14,107 bases of DNA from positions 1 through 14,107 of the forward strand of contig CAKUEV010000029.1 of assembly GCA_934646845.1 (NCBI GenBank). The letters run 5' to 3'. This document shows, piece after piece, positions 8,350-14,107 of the stretch. The notes below the pieces were generated by a model. It made no database searches. It had not been told where the DNA came from and worked only from the letters and a program-made list of their open reading frames with translations. Both the position numbers and the translations under genes were made by a program. The stretch is from an uncultured Slackia sp. (GTDB taxonomy: Bacteria > Actinomycetota > Coriobacteriia > Coriobacteriales > Eggerthellaceae). Position 1 is the stretch's first letter. Each line of letters starts with the position of its first letter.

Positions 8350-8397
8350 AAGCGCTCGGCAATCGAACTAGGAAAACGCACCAGCCGAAAAGCGCTT
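8350..8397 (+). promoter_or_regulatory. Imperfect hairpin in the 121-nt gap upstream of pknB
   Basis: The gap 8320-8440 is the only sizeable one within the cluster. AAGCGCTCGGC (8350-8360) can pair with GCCG plus AGCGCTT (8384-8387 and 8391-8397), giving 11 bp with a three-A bulge and a 23-nt loop. No T-run follows, so it does not look like an intrinsic terminator. A -10-like TAAAAT sits at 8326-8331 without a convincing -35. The gap may hold a secondary promoter, an RNA processing site or an attenuator for pknB. The hairpin is visible; the role is inferred. Confidence 0.4.
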
Positions 8398-8440
8398 AAC
8401 CATAGGTCCATCCGCGGCGGCGGAAGGTGAGGAGAGAAAC

Positions 8441-10420
8441 GTGATAGGCAGAGTATTCAACGGCCGATACCGCATCACCGAGCGCATCGGCATTGGCGGC
8501 ATGGCCGAGGTCTACAAGGCCCAGGACCAAACGCTCGGCCGCATTGTCGCTGTGAAGGTGATGCTGCCGCAATACGCAGCCGACCCTGAATTCGCGGCGC
8601 GCTTCAAGCAGGAGGCCGCATCGGCGGCCAACTTGCAGAGCCCCTACATCGTGAACGTATACGACTGGGGCCATGACGATGGCACGTACTTCATCGTCAT
8701 GGAATACGTGCGCGGCACCGATTTGAAGAGCGCCATTCTGCAACGCGGCGCCATCAATCAGCGCAAGGTCGCCGAAATCGGCAGCCAGGTGTGCCAAGCG
8801 CTTTCCGTCGCGCACAACCAAGACATCATTCACCGCGACGTGAAGCCGCAAAACATCATGGTCCAGCCCGACGGCAACGTGAAGGTCATGGACTTCGGTA
8901 TCGCGCGCGCGAAAAACTCCGTGAAATCACAGACGAGCAGCGTGCTCGGCACGGCGCACTATATTTCGCCCGAACAAGCGCAGGGCAAAGAGCTTACCGG
9001 CGCCTCCGACATGTACTCGCTCGGCTGCGTGCTCTATGAAGCCGCCACGGGCCAGCTGCCCTTCGACGGCCCCGATGCCGTAAGCGTCGCCATGAAGCAG
9101 GTTCAGGAAGAGCCTCTGCCCCCTTCGCAGGTCAAGCCCGACATTTCGCCCGACCTCGAAGCCATTATCTTGAAGGCGATGGATAAAAACCCCTACAACC
9201 GCTTCCAAACGGCGCGCGACATGAAGCAGGCGCTCGACGACTTCCTTATGGGACGTCCCGTGAACATCGCCGGTGCGGCGGGCGGCTTCGCAAGCGCACC
9301 CACATCGGTCATGGGCAGCGTGCCTGGCATTGCGGGCGAAGCGGGCGGCACCGCCGTCATGCAGCCCATCGGCAACGACGCGGGAATGAAAACGAACTCG
9401 TACCGCGGCGGCAACGATATCGACATGGGCAAGGCGAAGGGCAAGAAACGCGGCCCCCTTATCGCCGTGGCAGCTATCGCCGCAGTCGCCGTTATCGCTG
9501 CGCTCGCATTCGCGATAACGGGAGGCCTCGGCGGGGGCGACAAAGTTCCCAATGTGATCGGCCAAACCCAGGAAGCCGCTGTTCAAACCATTGAAAAAGC
9601 CGGCTACACCGTGGGCACTGTCACGGAAGACTACGACGCCGAAACCGTAGCAGGCCGCGTATGCAAGCAAGACCCTGAAGCCGACAGCGACCTCGAAAAG
9701 GGCGGCAAAATCAATATCGTCATTTCGAAGGGCGTGAAGAAGGGCTCCATTCCCAATCTTTCGGGCATGACGTCTGAACAGGCCGAAAAGGCGCTGAAAG
9801 ACGCCGGCCTGAAGGCCCAGTATGCCGGCAACGAGGCATCTGACGCCGACAAAGACACCGTGAGCAGGCAAGACCCCGCAGCAGGCAAGGAAGTCGACGA
9901 AGGCACCACGGTCAAGTATTGGATTTCCACGGGCCCCGAAGACACGTCGGTGCCTAATGTAGTCGGATCCGACCAGGCAAGCGCTAAAGCCCAACTGGAA
10001 AGCGCCGGGTTCACCGTGCAGGTCGAAACGGGCGACTACAGCGATAAATACGGCGAAGGCATCGTCATGTCGCAAAGCCCCAACGGCGGCAAGCTTGAAA
10101 AGGGCGGCACCGTGACCATCACCGTATCGCAGGGCCAAGACCCCGAGAAGAGCAAGGTCACCGTACCGTCGGTCACGGGCATGAGCCAGAGCGAAGCGAT
10201 TAACACGCTGCTCTCCTACAACCTCGCCTATGCGCTTGACACGGCATCCGCCGGTTCGGGAACCCCGGGAACGGTTGCCAAGCAAAGCGTCACCGCTGGC
10301 AAGAAGGTCGACAGCGGCACCGTGGTCACTATCTACGTCGTGCCCGAATCTTCGAGCTCCACGGGTGATAACACGAACAATTCCGGCAACGCTTCCAACA
10401 CCGGAAGCACGACGAACTAG
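8441..10420 (+). CDS. pknB: PASTA-domain Ser/Thr protein kinase PknB
   Basis: The protein has 659 residues and starts at GTG with GAGGAG about 6 nt upstream. Residues 10-270 are the kinase: glycine loop GIGGMAEV, K39, E58, HRDVKPQN (131-138), DFG (151-153) and SPE (176-178). By alignment to the M. tuberculosis activation loop, S163 and T165 take the place of the autophosphorylated threonines, with S166 and S167 adjacent. A Gly/Ala-rich juxtamembrane stretch leads to one membrane helix (about 338-361). Four PASTA domains follow (about 367-431, 436-498, 503-567 and 573-635), then a Ser/Thr/Asn-rich tail. PASTA domains bind muropeptides or lipid II outside the cell. This is the master kinase of wall growth and division. 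It closes the operon and is followed by a strong terminator. No pknA lies between it and the SEDS-PBP gene. Confidence 0.96.
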   Translation: MIGRVFNGRYRITERIGIGGMAEVYKAQDQTLGRIVAVKVMLPQYAADPEFAARFKQEAASAANLQSPYIVNVYDWGHDDGTYFIVMEYVRGTDLKSAILQRGAINQRKVAEIGSQVCQALSVAHNQDIIHRDVKPQNIMVQPDGNVKVMDFGIARAKNSVKSQTSSVLGTAHYISPEQAQGKELTGASDMYSLGCVLYEAATGQLPFDGPDAVSVAMKQVQEEPLPPSQVKPDISPDLEAIILKAMDKNPYNRFQTARDMKQALDDFLMGRPVNIAGAAGGFASAPTSVMGSVPGIAGEAGGTAVMQPIGNDAGMKTNSYRGGNDIDMGKAKGKKRGPLIAVAAIAAVAVIAALAFAITGGLGGGDKVPNVIGQTQEAAVQTIEKAGYTVGTVTEDYDAETVAGRVCKQDPEADSDLEKGGKINIVISKGVKKGSIPNLSGMTSEQAEKALKDAGLKAQYAGNEASDADKDTVSRQDPAAGKEVDEGTTVKYWISTGPEDTSVPNVVGSDQASAKAQLESAGFTVQVETGDYSDKYGEGIVMSQSPNGGKLEKGGTVTITVSQGQDPEKSKVTVPSVTGMSQSEAINTLLSYNLAYALDTASAGSGTPGTVAKQSVTAGKKVDSGTVVTIYVVPESSSSTGDNTNNSGNASNTGSTTN

Positions 10421-10440
10421 CGATTGAGCCCTTACCTTCA

Positions 10441-10475
10441 AGAAGCGTCCCTCAACTGAGGGGCGCTTCTTTTTT
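10441..10475 (+). terminator. Intrinsic terminator of the fhaA-pknB operon
   Basis: Twenty bases after the pknB stop, AGAAGCGTCCCTC (10441-10453) pairs with GAGGGGCGCTTCT (10458-10470) in a 13-bp stem with one G-T wobble and an AACT loop. A run of six T follows (10470-10475). This is a textbook Rho-independent terminator and marks the 3' end of the signalling operon. Confidence 0.95.
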
Positions 10476-10611
10476 AATGCAATGGCGTTCTCGGCGATGG
10501 AGCGAACGGCTACGACAACAGATTCCGAATCCGTCTCTGAAAGCGACGACACCGTTCGAAATACCTAACTTCACGCGATACGCAACCCTCGATTCGCCTC
10601 AAAGGCCCCGC

Positions 10612-10617
10612 TACAAT
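10612..10617 (+). promoter_or_regulatory. -10 box of a probable leaderless promoter for the first DMT gene
   Basis: TACAAT lies exactly seven bases before the ATG at 10625, and no Shine-Dalgarno sequence is present in between. A start of transcription at the usual distance would fall on the A of the start codon, giving a leaderless mRNA, which is common in actinobacteria. The -35 region is weak: TCGATT at 10589-10594 matches three of six consensus positions at 17-nt spacing. Confidence 0.5.
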
Positions 10618-10624
10618 AGCGAAC

Positions 10625-11557
10625 ATGGCACACATCAAAAACAACCCCCCAACCGCTGCAACGCCGCTTCCCCAATGGGGATATAAGGCTATGCTCCTCG
10701 GCGCCGCCGCCATTTGGGGCCTCAGCATTTGCATCATCAAAGACACCGTCGCGGTGTTTTCTCCTGCTTGGCTTATGGGCATTCGCTTTTTCCTCGCAGG
10801 CATTCTGTTGCTCATCGTTTTCCATAAACGCGTCGCGCAATGCCTTAACCGAGAGATGCTCGTTGCTGGCGCGATAATCGGCCTCGTGCTCGCGCCGGCA
10901 TACTTGCTCAACACATCGGGCCTTCAGTTCACCACGGCATCGAAGGGAACGTTCCTTACGGGCACGTATTCCATCATGGTGCCCTTCATCGCATGGGTTA
11001 TTTCGAAGCAACGCCCCACGCGCTACAACATCGCCGCGGCGGTGCTCGCTCTTGCCGGCATTGGATTCATCTCGTTTTCCGGAGCAGGTGAGGTTTCGCT
11101 CACCTTCGGCATCGATGAAGCAATTATGCTCGCATCGGCGTTCTTCCTTGGTTTGCATATGGCGGTATCGGCGCGCCTCTCAGATGGGCGCGATGCGCTT
11201 GTGCTTTCCGCGATTCAATTCATCGTCGCGGGCCTTATTGGCATGGTGTGGGGAGCCGCAACGCAAGGCGCACCGAACTTAGCCACGTTTGCCGACCCTT
11301 CGGTATTCGCAGGCATGACGTACCTCGTGGTATTCGCTTCATGCGGCGCGCTCTGTTTCCAAAACATCGGCATCAAGCATGTTCCCGCAGCGCCTGCCGC
11401 CCTGCTGCTTTCGACCGAAAGCCTTTTCGGCGTGACATTCGCCGTGCTCTTCTTCGGCGACACGCTTACCATCACGGCAGTCATCGGCTTCGCGCTCATC
11501 ACCTTCGGCATCGCGATAAGCGAAACCTTCCCCTTAAAGAAAGGGAGTTCGCAGTAA
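10625..11557 (+). CDS. EamA/DMT-superfamily permease (copy 1)
   Basis: The protein has 310 residues. It has two EamA repeats (about residues 22-153 and 165-303) and about ten hydrophobic segments, the normal size and plan for a 10-TM drug/metabolite transporter. Typical features are AAIWGLSICIIKD near the first helix, SPAWLMG (46-52) with Arg in helix 2, the repeat-1 end LALAGIGFIS, and LLLSTESLFGV near helix 9. Members export or import amino acids, metabolites or drugs across the cytoplasmic membrane; the substrate cannot be told from sequence. It starts without a visible ribosome site, directly after a -10 box. It is clearly paralogous to the gene at 11839 (shared SPAWLMG, FHK and LVVFASC stretches). 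No terminator is obvious downstream. Confidence 0.9.
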   Translation: MAHIKNNPPTAATPLPQWGYKAMLLGAAAIWGLSICIIKDTVAVFSPAWLMGIRFFLAGILLLIVFHKRVAQCLNREMLVAGAIIGLVLAPAYLLNTSGLQFTTASKGTFLTGTYSIMVPFIAWVISKQRPTRYNIAAAVLALAGIGFISFSGAGEVSLTFGIDEAIMLASAFFLGLHMAVSARLSDGRDALVLSAIQFIVAGLIGMVWGAATQGAPNLATFADPSVFAGMTYLVVFASCGALCFQNIGIKHVPAAPAALLLSTESLFGVTFAVLFFGDTLTITAVIGFALITFGIAISETFPLKKGSSQ

Positions 11558-11576
11558 TTCACGGCAGAAAACGTCG

Positions 11577-11749
11577 CCATGGGGCCCTATTGCATACGAA
11601 ACCACGCACATTGGCAGGAATCACACCCAAGGGGCCCCTCTTTCGTCGACAATCAAAGGCAAAACAAGCTTGCATGGGGCAAAATGCCTGGTCACGCCAT
11701 TCCGTACCATCATTTTATTGCCCAAGGCTCCTGCAATAGGGCCCCATGG
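11577..11749. repeat. 173-nt unit bounded by perfect 18-bp inverted repeats
   Basis: CCATGGGGCCCTATTGCA at 11577-11594 is the exact reverse complement of 11732-11749. Nested inside are ACGAAA/TTTCGT (11596-11601 with 11641-11646), the palindrome GGGGCCCC (11631-11638), AGGCA/TGCCT flanking a TTGC/GCAA hairpin (about 11658-11689), and a third CATGGGGC (11673-11680). It fills most of the 281-nt gap between the two DMT genes and encodes no convincing protein. It may be a MITE-like element or a structured RNA or cruciform. No clear flanking target duplication is seen, although the ends carry the palindrome CCATGG, which could hide one. Confidence 0.8.
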
Positions 11750-11782
11750 GCGCACTTCCCGCCAAATCAACGTCGCAACTCG

Positions 11783-11788
11783 TACAAT
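11783..11788 (+). promoter_or_regulatory. Possible -10 box upstream of the second DMT gene
   Basis: TACAAT, the same hexamer as before the first DMT gene, lies 50 nt before the ATG at 11839. No good -35 is visible at 16-18 nt. If used, it would give a leader of about 43 nt that starts beyond the inverted-repeat unit and would transcribe copy 2 separately from copy 1. Confidence 0.35.
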
Positions 11789-11838
11789 AGGCAAAGAAAA
11801 CGAAGCGTCGCCGTAGCAAGGATCACGAAAGAACTCCC

Positions 11839-12726
11839 ATGAAAAAAGAACTCCCCGCCCTGTTCTACAAACTGCTCATTATTGCAGCCACCATTATTTG
11901 GGGCTTCAGCTTCGTTGTCGTAAAAGACGCCGTCGATGCCGTATCGCCCGCATGGCTTATGGGCATGCGCTTCGTCGCCACCGTCGCAATTCTGGCCGTG
12001 CTGTTCCATAAAACGCTGCGTGCGAACTTCGATACGAGCCATCTTTTTGCAGGCGTCGTGCTTGGTGTGCTCTCGTTTTTGGGCTTCTGGATTCAAACCA
12101 TTGGCATTACCGACACGACCCCCGGCCGCAATGCGTTTCTTACTGCGACGTATTGCGTCATGGTGCCGTTCCTTTATTGGATTGTCGCGAAGCGTCGCCC
12201 CACGGTATTCAACCTGGTAGCCGCCGTCATGTGCATTGCAGGCGTCGGGTTCGTTTCGCTCGGCGGCGATTTCACATTCTCTATGCGCTGGGGCGATGCC
12301 ATGACCCTGCTCTCGGCCGTGTTCTTCGCGCTGCATATGGTTATGGTGCCCGTTTTCGCCGATCGTCGCGACATCATGACCATCACCATCGTGCAAATCG
12401 GCACAAGCGGCCTGTGCGGAATCGCAATTGGAGCGCTCAGCGAGCCTACGCCCGCCTTCTCATCGCTTGGCATCGATTTTTGGGCGCAACTCGGCTACCT
12501 GGTGGTCTTCGCTTCGTGCTTGGCCATGGTATTCCAAAATGTGGCGCAGGCGAAAATTCCCCCGGCGCAAGCGTCGCTTTTGCTCTCGCTTGAAAGCGTG
12601 TTTGGCGTGGCGTTTTCCGTGCTGCTTTATGGCGAAGAACTCACCTGGATGCTGCTTGCGGGCTTCGCGCTCATCTTCTGCGCCATAGTGATAAGCGAAA
12701 TATTTCCCAGGCCCAAGAAAGAGTGA
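11839..12726 (+). CDS. EamA/DMT-superfamily permease (copy 2)
   Basis: The protein has 295 residues in two EamA repeats and about ten membrane segments. It shares ATIIWGFSFVVVKD, SPAWLMG (36-42), FHKTLR, LVVFASC and LLLSLESVFGV with copy 1, so the pair arose by tandem duplication or a related event. The proteins differ through most loops, so the split is old. The N-terminus is shorter than in copy 1 (MKKELPALFYK). The only Shine-Dalgarno-like sequences are poor: GAAAGAA close to the ATG, and AAGGA about 16 nt upstream. Substrate is unknown; adjacent paralogous 10-TM permeases normally act as separate homodimers. No intrinsic terminator with a T-run follows. Confidence 0.9.
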   Translation: MKKELPALFYKLLIIAATIIWGFSFVVVKDAVDAVSPAWLMGMRFVATVAILAVLFHKTLRANFDTSHLFAGVVLGVLSFLGFWIQTIGITDTTPGRNAFLTATYCVMVPFLYWIVAKRRPTVFNLVAAVMCIAGVGFVSLGGDFTFSMRWGDAMTLLSAVFFALHMVMVPVFADRRDIMTITIVQIGTSGLCGIAIGALSEPTPAFSSLGIDFWAQLGYLVVFASCLAMVFQNVAQAKIPPAQASLLLSLESVFGVAFSVLLYGEELTWMLLAGFALIFCAIVISEIFPRPKKE

Positions 12727-12809
12727 CCCACCGCTGGTGAATGGGCCACCTCCCTTCTTCACGACCACGTTCGGCTACCGCTCCCTACGGTCGCTATGCG
12801 CCTCACTGG

Positions 12810-12849
12810 CTGTGTTCAATATTAGAATGGAGGGCATATTTGAACACAG
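12810..12849. repeat. 10-bp inverted repeat in the gap between convergent genes
   Basis: CTGTGTTCAA (12810-12819) and TTGAACACAG (12840-12849) are perfect reverse complements around a 20-nt AT-rich centre; pairing can continue by three bases past a one-base bulge. It lies in the 201-nt non-coding stretch 12727-12927 between the ends of the DMT gene and folB. No T-run follows on either strand. It could be a protein-binding site or a transcript-end hairpin. I see no convincing gene in this stretch. Confidence 0.6.
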
Positions 12850-12925
12850 ACGGTCTGAAAGAAGCGCGGTCGCCCATCCACCAGCTTCCCAACCTCGGCA
12901 GGCAGCCCGTCTACGCCCCCATTCA

Positions 12926-12982
12926 GCCTATCGGCCTCGCGTGATTTTCACCGAGGCATACGCAACAGGCAGGCCGATAGGC
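12926..12982. repeat. 12-bp inverted repeat with a competing hairpin over the folB 3' end
   Basis: GCCTATCGGCCT (12926-12937) and AGGCCGATAGGC (12971-12982) are perfect reverse complements separated by 33 nt; the left arm covers the folB stop codon. A second, tighter hairpin overlaps it: GCCTCG-C-GTGA (12934-12944) pairs with TCAC-CGAGGC (12948-12957), 10 bp with a one-base bulge and a TTT loop. The two folds exclude each other in RNA. No T-run follows on the minus strand. Confidence 0.6.
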
Positions 12983-13287
12983 GCCCAGGGCTTTTTCAGT
13001 TCAACATCGATTTCTTGAATCAGCGGAAATCTATCCAACACGGCATCGGCCACAGCCTGCGCCGCGCGCTCAATCAGCTTGAACGTCGATGCGCGCAACG
13101 TCGCATCGACCAGATGGCATACCGCGCCGTAGTCGACCGAATCGTCCAACGCATCGCTTTTGCATGCCGCAGAAAAATCGCCACACAGCGCCAAACTCAC
13201 GATGAACTTCTGCCCCAGCGCATTTTCCTCGGGAAACACGCCGTGGTTCGCGAATACCTCTAAATCGACAATGCGAATCTCATCCAT
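12928..13287 (-). CDS. folB: Dihydroneopterin aldolase (FolB)
   Basis: The protein has 119 residues, the usual length for a stand-alone FolB. It converts 7,8-dihydroneopterin to 6-hydroxymethyl-7,8-dihydropterin and glycolaldehyde in cytosolic folate synthesis. Family hallmarks are NHGVFPEE (14-21) with the pterin-binding Glu, GQKF (25-28), DDSVDYG (48-54) with the conserved Tyr53, LIE (71-73), and the catalytic Lys in ELKKPWAPI (K99). The ATG at 13287 has AGGGG (13293-13297) five bases upstream. It sits 17 nt downstream of the HD-domain gene on the same strand, so the two are very likely cotranscribed; other folate genes may lie beyond the window edge. The 3' end carries unusual inverted repeats. 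Confidence 0.93.
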   Translation of the reverse strand: MDEIRIVDLEVFANHGVFPEENALGQKFIVSLALCGDFSAACKSDALDDSVDYGAVCHLVDATLRASTFKLIERAAQAVADAVLDRFPLIQEIDVELKKPWAPIGLPVAYASVKITRGR

Positions 13288-13304
13288 CGTATCCCCTGTT
13301 CAAA

Positions 13305-14107
13305 CTAGATTTTAATGCCAGCATTCATTTTCTCGGAAAGCCAGTCGCACCGCTCGCGCGCAGCGCATGCGAAGCACGGGCGCGACACCTTATCGGCTTC
13401 ATACAGAAGCTTGCCGAGCGGCGATGCATCCTCGCAAAAACGGCGATGCTGTGCAACCGCGGCAACAATGGCCGTTTTTTCGAGCGCGGAAAACCCGTCG
13501 ATGTCCATCAAGATTTTCGTTGCGACGCGCGCGCCGGCCACCTCGTGGGGTTCGCCATGCTCATACTGCTCCGCTTTGCCCAAATCGTGCAACAGGGCGG
13601 CGGCGTAAACCGTTTCTTTTCGGAAGGGCATTTTGCGCTCGAGCACACGAATGTATGAAATGCGGGCCACATCGAGAAGATGGTCGATTCCGTGGCAGCA
13701 AAACTCACGCCCCGCCTCCGCACGGCGAATTCGTTTCATGTGGTCGACGAAATCGGGATGGCGGCGAATCGCATCTACCGCAGGCATGACCTGGTCGTTT
13801 CCGCAAATGCCGCGCAACTCGAGCTCTTGCTCGCGCGCAATCATCGATGCCGTCTTCGGCGACGTTGCCCCAAGGGACGACGCGCTCGACGGCAAAACCT
13901 CGGCAACAGAAACCCCGCCGCCCGTTACGGGCACGGAAGTCGCGGAAAAGCGGGAATCAACCGCAAGGGGGTTAACCGGGCCCTCGAAGCCCTCGAGCTT
14001 CGCGGCGTCGGGCGTGTTTACCGCTGACAAAGCTGGAGCGTCGCCCTGCATTTCGCGCACAACGCGACCCGTTCCGGCCTCGCGTTCGGTCACTTTGAAT
14101 CGTTCGG
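13305..14107 (-). CDS. HD-domain phosphohydrolase-like protein (5' end probably outside window)
   Basis: The frame is open to the window edge. A GTG at 14093 could start a 262-residue form, but no ribosome site precedes it, so the true start is probably further out. Numbering from that GTG, residues 1-83 are Ser/Ala/Gly/Pro-rich and look disordered, like a linker. Residues about 85-262 hold an HD domain: HGIDH (134-138), LLHDLGK (167-173; metal pair H169-D170), HEV (183-185), QHRR (215-218) and EADKVSRP (232-239; D234). A C-terminal CFACAARERC cluster (C240, C243, C249) could bind metal. HD proteins are metal-dependent phosphohydrolases or nucleotidases. Linkage to folB hints at pterin or nucleotide metabolism, which is inference. 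An ATG at residue 84 is an alternative start giving a compact HD protein of about 179 residues. Confidence 0.8.
   Translation of the reverse strand, partial: ERFKVTEREAGTGRVVREMQGDAPALSAVNTPDAAKLEGFEGPVNPLAVDSRFSATSVPVTGGGVSVAEVLPSSASSLGATSPKTASMIAREQELELRGICGNDQVMPAVDAIRRHPDFVDHMKRIRRAEAGREFCCHGIDHLLDVARISYIRVLERKMPFRKETVYAAALLHDLGKAEQYEHGEPHEVAGARVATKILMDIDGFSALEKTAIVAAVAQHRRFCEDASPLGKLLYEADKVSRPCFACAARERCDWLSEKMNAGIKI

Noticed and set aside
9539..10345. Possible DNA repeat array in the 3' part of pknB
   Set aside because: The repetition is the four PASTA protein domains, diverged at DNA level, not a CRISPR or tandem DNA repeat.
8927..10552. Antisense open frame (about 541 codons) under pknB
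   Set aside because: Low-complexity translation with no recognisable motif. It runs through the operon terminator and is opposite an unmistakable kinase/PASTA gene.
11579..11842. 87-codon frame inside the inverted-repeat unit
   Set aside because: Begins in the repeat arm, lacks a ribosome site, has no recognisable sequence and overlaps the second permease start. Non-coding structure explains the region better.
12727..12760. Short GGTG/CACC pairings just after the second permease stop as a terminator
   Set aside because: Stems are only 4 bp and no T-run follows.
12737..13018. Small + strand frames in the gap after the second permease
   Set aside because: Arg/Pro/Ser-rich translations, no ribosome site, and they run into folB on the opposite strand.

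Overview
The window reads as a high-GC actinobacterial chromosome segment. A gut-type coriobacterium (Eggerthellaceae or a relative) is the best guess. This is inferred from three things: the FhaA/FhaB/PstP/SEDS/PBP/PknB gene order, which is an actinobacterial signature; a membrane-anchored LuxR-type regulator of the kind expanded in Eggerthellaceae; and the codon and base composition. No rRNA, tRNA, CRISPR array, transposase or prophage gene is visible.

Layout. (1) 1-669: 3' part of a membrane-spanning LuxR-family regulator on the + strand, convergent with the next gene. (2) 732-2501, minus strand: a membrane Ser/Thr kinase with a cytoplasmic kinase domain and a large hydrophobic C-terminal half. 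It diverges from the main operon across an 86-nt region. (3) 2588-10420, + strand: the cell-envelope signalling cluster fhaA, fhaB, pstP, a fused SEDS glycosyltransferase/class B penicillin-binding protein, and pknB. It ends at a strong intrinsic terminator (10441-10475). fhaB, pstP and the fusion gene are tightly spaced, with two TAATG stop/start overlaps. pknB follows a 121-nt gap that contains a hairpin. (4) 10625-12726, + strand: two paralogous EamA/DMT-family permeases, separated by 281 nt that hold a 173-nt unit bounded by perfect 18-bp inverted repeats. (5) 12928-14107, minus strand: folB (dihydroneopterin aldolase) preceded by an HD-domain protein that runs off the window edge.

How it works together. 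PknB senses the wall through four extracellular PASTA domains and is expected to phosphorylate the FHA proteins and the wall synthesis machinery. PstP reverses this. FhaA and FhaB read phosphothreonines. The SEDS enzyme polymerises glycan strands and the attached PBP crosslinks them. Here polymerase and crosslinker are one 937-residue polypeptide, and the pknA gene usually found in this cluster is absent. A second, divergently encoded kinase stands beside the operon.

The most unusual items are the SEDS-PBP fusion, the neighbouring non-RD membrane kinase, the 173-nt inverted-repeat unit, and a cluster of inverted repeats around the folB 3' end.
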